This document shows positions 23,469 to 24,852 of a DNA stretch of 24,852 nucleotides, piece after piece. Both the position numbers and the translations under genes were made by a program. Position 1 is the first letter of the stretch; every line of letters starts with the position of its first letter. This DNA is from Rhizobacter sp. (GTDB lineage Bacteria; Pseudomonadota; Gammaproteobacteria; Burkholderiales; Burkholderiaceae_C). The stretch lies in NCBI GenBank assembly GCA_025360945.1, contig JANYBE010000672.1, positions 1 through 24,852 on the forward strand. Direction: 5' to 3'. Under the pieces are notes generated by a model that saw only the letters and a program-made list of their open reading frames with translations, was not told the origin of the DNA and did no database searches.

Positions 23469-24141
23469 CGGGAGCCCCCTTGATAGCTCCGCCCTCGCCC
23501 CCCAAAAGGGGGGCGACCAGCTTGGTGCGGCCCGGCGCTCGGCCCCCTTCATCTACCTCGCGTCGCAGAGCCCGCGCCGTCGCCAATTGCTCGAGCAGAT
23601 CGGCGTGCGCTACGAGCTGCTGCTGCCGCGCGCCGACGAAGATGCCGAAGCGCTCGAAGCGGAGCAACACGGTGAGCTGCCGGCCGACTACGTCGAGCGC
23701 GTCACGCGCGCCAAGCTGCATGCCGCGGGAGCGCGCCTGAAGGCCAGCGGCCTGCCCGTGGCGCCGATCTTGTGCGCGGACACCACGGTCTCGCTCGGCC
23801 GCCGCATTCTCGGCAAACCAATGGACGCGGCCGACGCCATCGCGACGCTGACTCTGCTCTCGGGCAATACGCACCGCGTGATCACCGCGGTCGCGATCGG
23901 CACGGTACGGCGCGAGTTACTCGCGGTCAGCAGATCGCATGTCACCTTCGCCGCGATCCCGCGCGTCGCGATCGAGCGCTACGTCGCCGGCGGCGAGCCC
24001 TTTGGCAAGGCCGGCGCTTACGCGATCCAGAGTGCGTTTGCGGCCTGGATCTCGCACATCGAAGGTAGCCACTCCGGCATCATGGGCCTGCCCCTGTTCG
24101 AGACCGCGCAACTGCTCCAACAGGTGGGATTCACGATCTAA
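23461..24141 (+). CDS. maf: Maf-family nucleoside triphosphate pyrophosphatase
   Basis: Hydrolyses non-canonical or surplus nucleotides (the rng-linked paralogue YhdE acts on dTTP/UTP). The Maf domain runs from FIYLASQSPRRRQLLEQIGV (residue 30) through PILCADTTVSLGRRILGKP, the HRVITAVAIG and the Y-V-A-GGEPFGKAGAYAIQ block, to SGIMGLPLFETAQLL. The only usable start is GTG 23461, inside the end of rlmH. This gives 29 extra N-terminal residues (SDGSPLDSSALAPQKGGDQL...), whereas family members begin about three residues before the FIYLASQSPRR. The extension is encoded by a hairpin-bearing repeat (see 23495-23516). Substrate class is inferred from the position before rng. Confidence 0.95.
   Translation: MSDGSPLDSSALAPQKGGDQLGAARRSAPFIYLASQSPRRRQLLEQIGVRYELLLPRADEDAEALEAEQHGELPADYVERVTRAKLHAAGARLKASGLPVAPILCADTTVSLGRRILGKPMDAADAIATLTLLSGNTHRVITAVAIGTVRRELLAVSRSHVTFAAIPRVAIERYVAGGEPFGKAGAYAIQSAFAAWISHIEGSHSGIMGLPLFETAQLLQQVGFTI
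23469..23550 (+). repeat. Intergenic-type repeat embedded in the start of maf
   Basis: The segment carries a perfect 9-bp stem, tcgcccccc-aaaa-ggggggcga (23495-23516), flanked by gggagcccccttgatagctc and gaccagcttggtgcggcccg. From memory, elements with this core recur between genes in Comamonadaceae-type genomes. Here it is open in the maf frame and codes for most of residues 4-29. Ends are approximate. Confidence 0.55.
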
Positions 24142-24150
24142 GCGCAGGGC

Positions 24151-24156
24151 TATCAT
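24151..24156 (+). promoter_or_regulatory. Possible -10 element before rng
   Basis: TATCAT (24151-24156) lies 26 nt before the rng ATG. A poor -35 candidate (TTCACG) stands only 15 nt upstream. RNase G may equally be expressed from the upstream operon, so this is a weak candidate. Confidence 0.25.
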
Positions 24157-24182
24157 GGGCCGAACAGCAGTAGAGAGCCCCG

Positions 24183-24852
24183 ATGCAAGACATCCTGATC
24201 AACTGGGCCCCGCAGGAGACGCGCGTGGCCATCGTCGAGAACGGCGCGGTGCAGGAGTTGCACGTCGAACGCGCCGCCGAACGCGGACTGGTCGGCAACA
24301 TCTACGCGGGCCGCGTCGCCCGCGTGCTGCCCGGTATGCAGTCGGCCTTCATCGACATCGGCCTGGAGCGCGCGGCGTTCCTGCACGTGGCCGATGTGCA
24401 GGTCAACGGTGTCACACCGCGCGGCGATCACGCCAACGGCGGCGTACCGCAGACGCCGATCGAGCGGCTCGTGTTCGAGGGTCAGACGCTCACGGTTCAG
24501 GTCATCAAGGACCCGATTGGCACCAAGGGTGCGCGCCTCTCCACGCAGATCAGCATTGCCGGACGCTTGTTGGTGTTTCTGCCGCAGGATGATCACATTG
24601 GCGTGTCGCAAAAAATACCGACGGCGCAACGCGACGAATTGCGCAGTCGCATGCAAAACTTGGTAGGCAACCAGGGCGGAGGTTTCATTCTGCGCACCAA
24701 CGGCGAAGACGCCAGCGATGCGGAACTGTCCGAAGACATTGGCTACCTGCGCAAGGCCTGGGCACGCATCAAGGACGCGTCAGTGCGCCTGCCGCCGCAA
24801 AGCCTGTTGCACCAGGATTTGAATTTGCTGCAGCGCGTGCTGCGCGACATGG
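24183..24852 (+). CDS. rng: Ribonuclease G, N-terminal part (cut by right edge)
   Basis: Endoribonuclease of the RNase E/G family that matures the 5' end of 16S rRNA and starts mRNA decay. The first 223 codons are present and the frame is open to the edge. It opens MQDILINWAPQETRVAIVEN, the usual RNase G start. The S1 RNA-binding domain follows: GNIYAGRVARVLPGMQSAFI and DIGLERAAFLHVADV near residues 38-80. The next part shows VQVIKDPIGTKGARLSTQIS, FLPQDDHIGVSQKI and GGGFILRTNGEDAS, as expected for the RNase H-like and 5'-sensor regions. The DNase I-like catalytic domain lies outside. It follows maf by 41 nt, the same pairing as in many Proteobacteria. Confidence 0.97.
   Translation, partial: MQDILINWAPQETRVAIVENGAVQELHVERAAERGLVGNIYAGRVARVLPGMQSAFIDIGLERAAFLHVADVQVNGVTPRGDHANGGVPQTPIERLVFEGQTLTVQVIKDPIGTKGARLSTQISIAGRLLVFLPQDDHIGVSQKIPTAQRDELRSRMQNLVGNQGGGFILRTNGEDASDAELSEDIGYLRKAWARIKDASVRLPPQSLLHQDLNLLQRVLRDM

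Overview
The window is a GC-rich chromosomal segment. Its gene families and the gene order on the right point to a betaproteobacterium of the order Burkholderiales, probably Comamonadaceae or a close relative. The main support is the co-directional run yebC-purD-acyltransferase-hemF-nadD-rsfS-rlmH-maf-rng, an order I know from that group, plus DUF3297, PBP1A and glnS of the proteobacterial type. I see no rRNA, tRNA, CRISPR array, transposase, integrase or phage gene.

Layout. Bases 1-517 are the end of a class A penicillin-binding protein. Next comes a small secreted-protein gene broken by three frameshifts (567-1187), a convergent M23 peptidase, and a divergent phytanoyl-CoA-dioxygenase-like oxygenase (2189-3034). 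On the minus strand glnS and an overlapping M16 peptidase form one unit (6214 to 3156). Two small envelope genes read rightwards (6348-7290). Opposite them on the minus strand lies a DUF6622-type membrane protein, a LytS-like histidine kinase, a LytTR response regulator and a free-standing 2TM-domain protein (10204 to 7292). An M14 carboxypeptidase-like exoprotein (10363-11949) is followed by a b-type cytochrome translationally coupled to a molybdopterin (sulfite-oxidase-fold) lipoprotein (12000-13651).

Bases 13652-15274 are poor ground: an unexplained 345-bp stretch, a decayed dienelactone-hydrolase gene (minus), an intact DUF3297 gene, and a TTG-initiated small membrane protein that seems frameshifted. 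A periplasmic thioredoxin and a CcdA-like membrane thiol carrier follow (15348-16485), then an orphan ABC solute-binding protein (16666-17826). A 55-codon remnant of a HerA-like ATPase gene (minus) sits between that gene and yebC. From 18091 to the right edge is a tightly packed housekeeping run: a yebC-type regulator, purine synthesis (purD), lysophospholipid acylation, haem synthesis (hemF), NAD synthesis (nadD), ribosome silencing and modification (rsfS, rlmH), a Maf nucleotide pyrophosphatase and RNase G (cut by the edge). Many of these genes overlap by 4-8 nt, which suggests translational coupling.

Most of the window is ordinary core genome. The points that deserve a second look are: four broken or remnant genes in 25 kb beside intact core genes; RsfS with a long lysine/alanine/proline histone-H1-like tail built on 18-bp tandem repeats; a Maf protein whose N-terminus appears to be encoded by an intergenic repeat; the kinase/regulator set with its two small membrane proteins; and the cytochrome b / molybdenum lipoprotein pair. 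I did not find a clearly new defence or mobile system.
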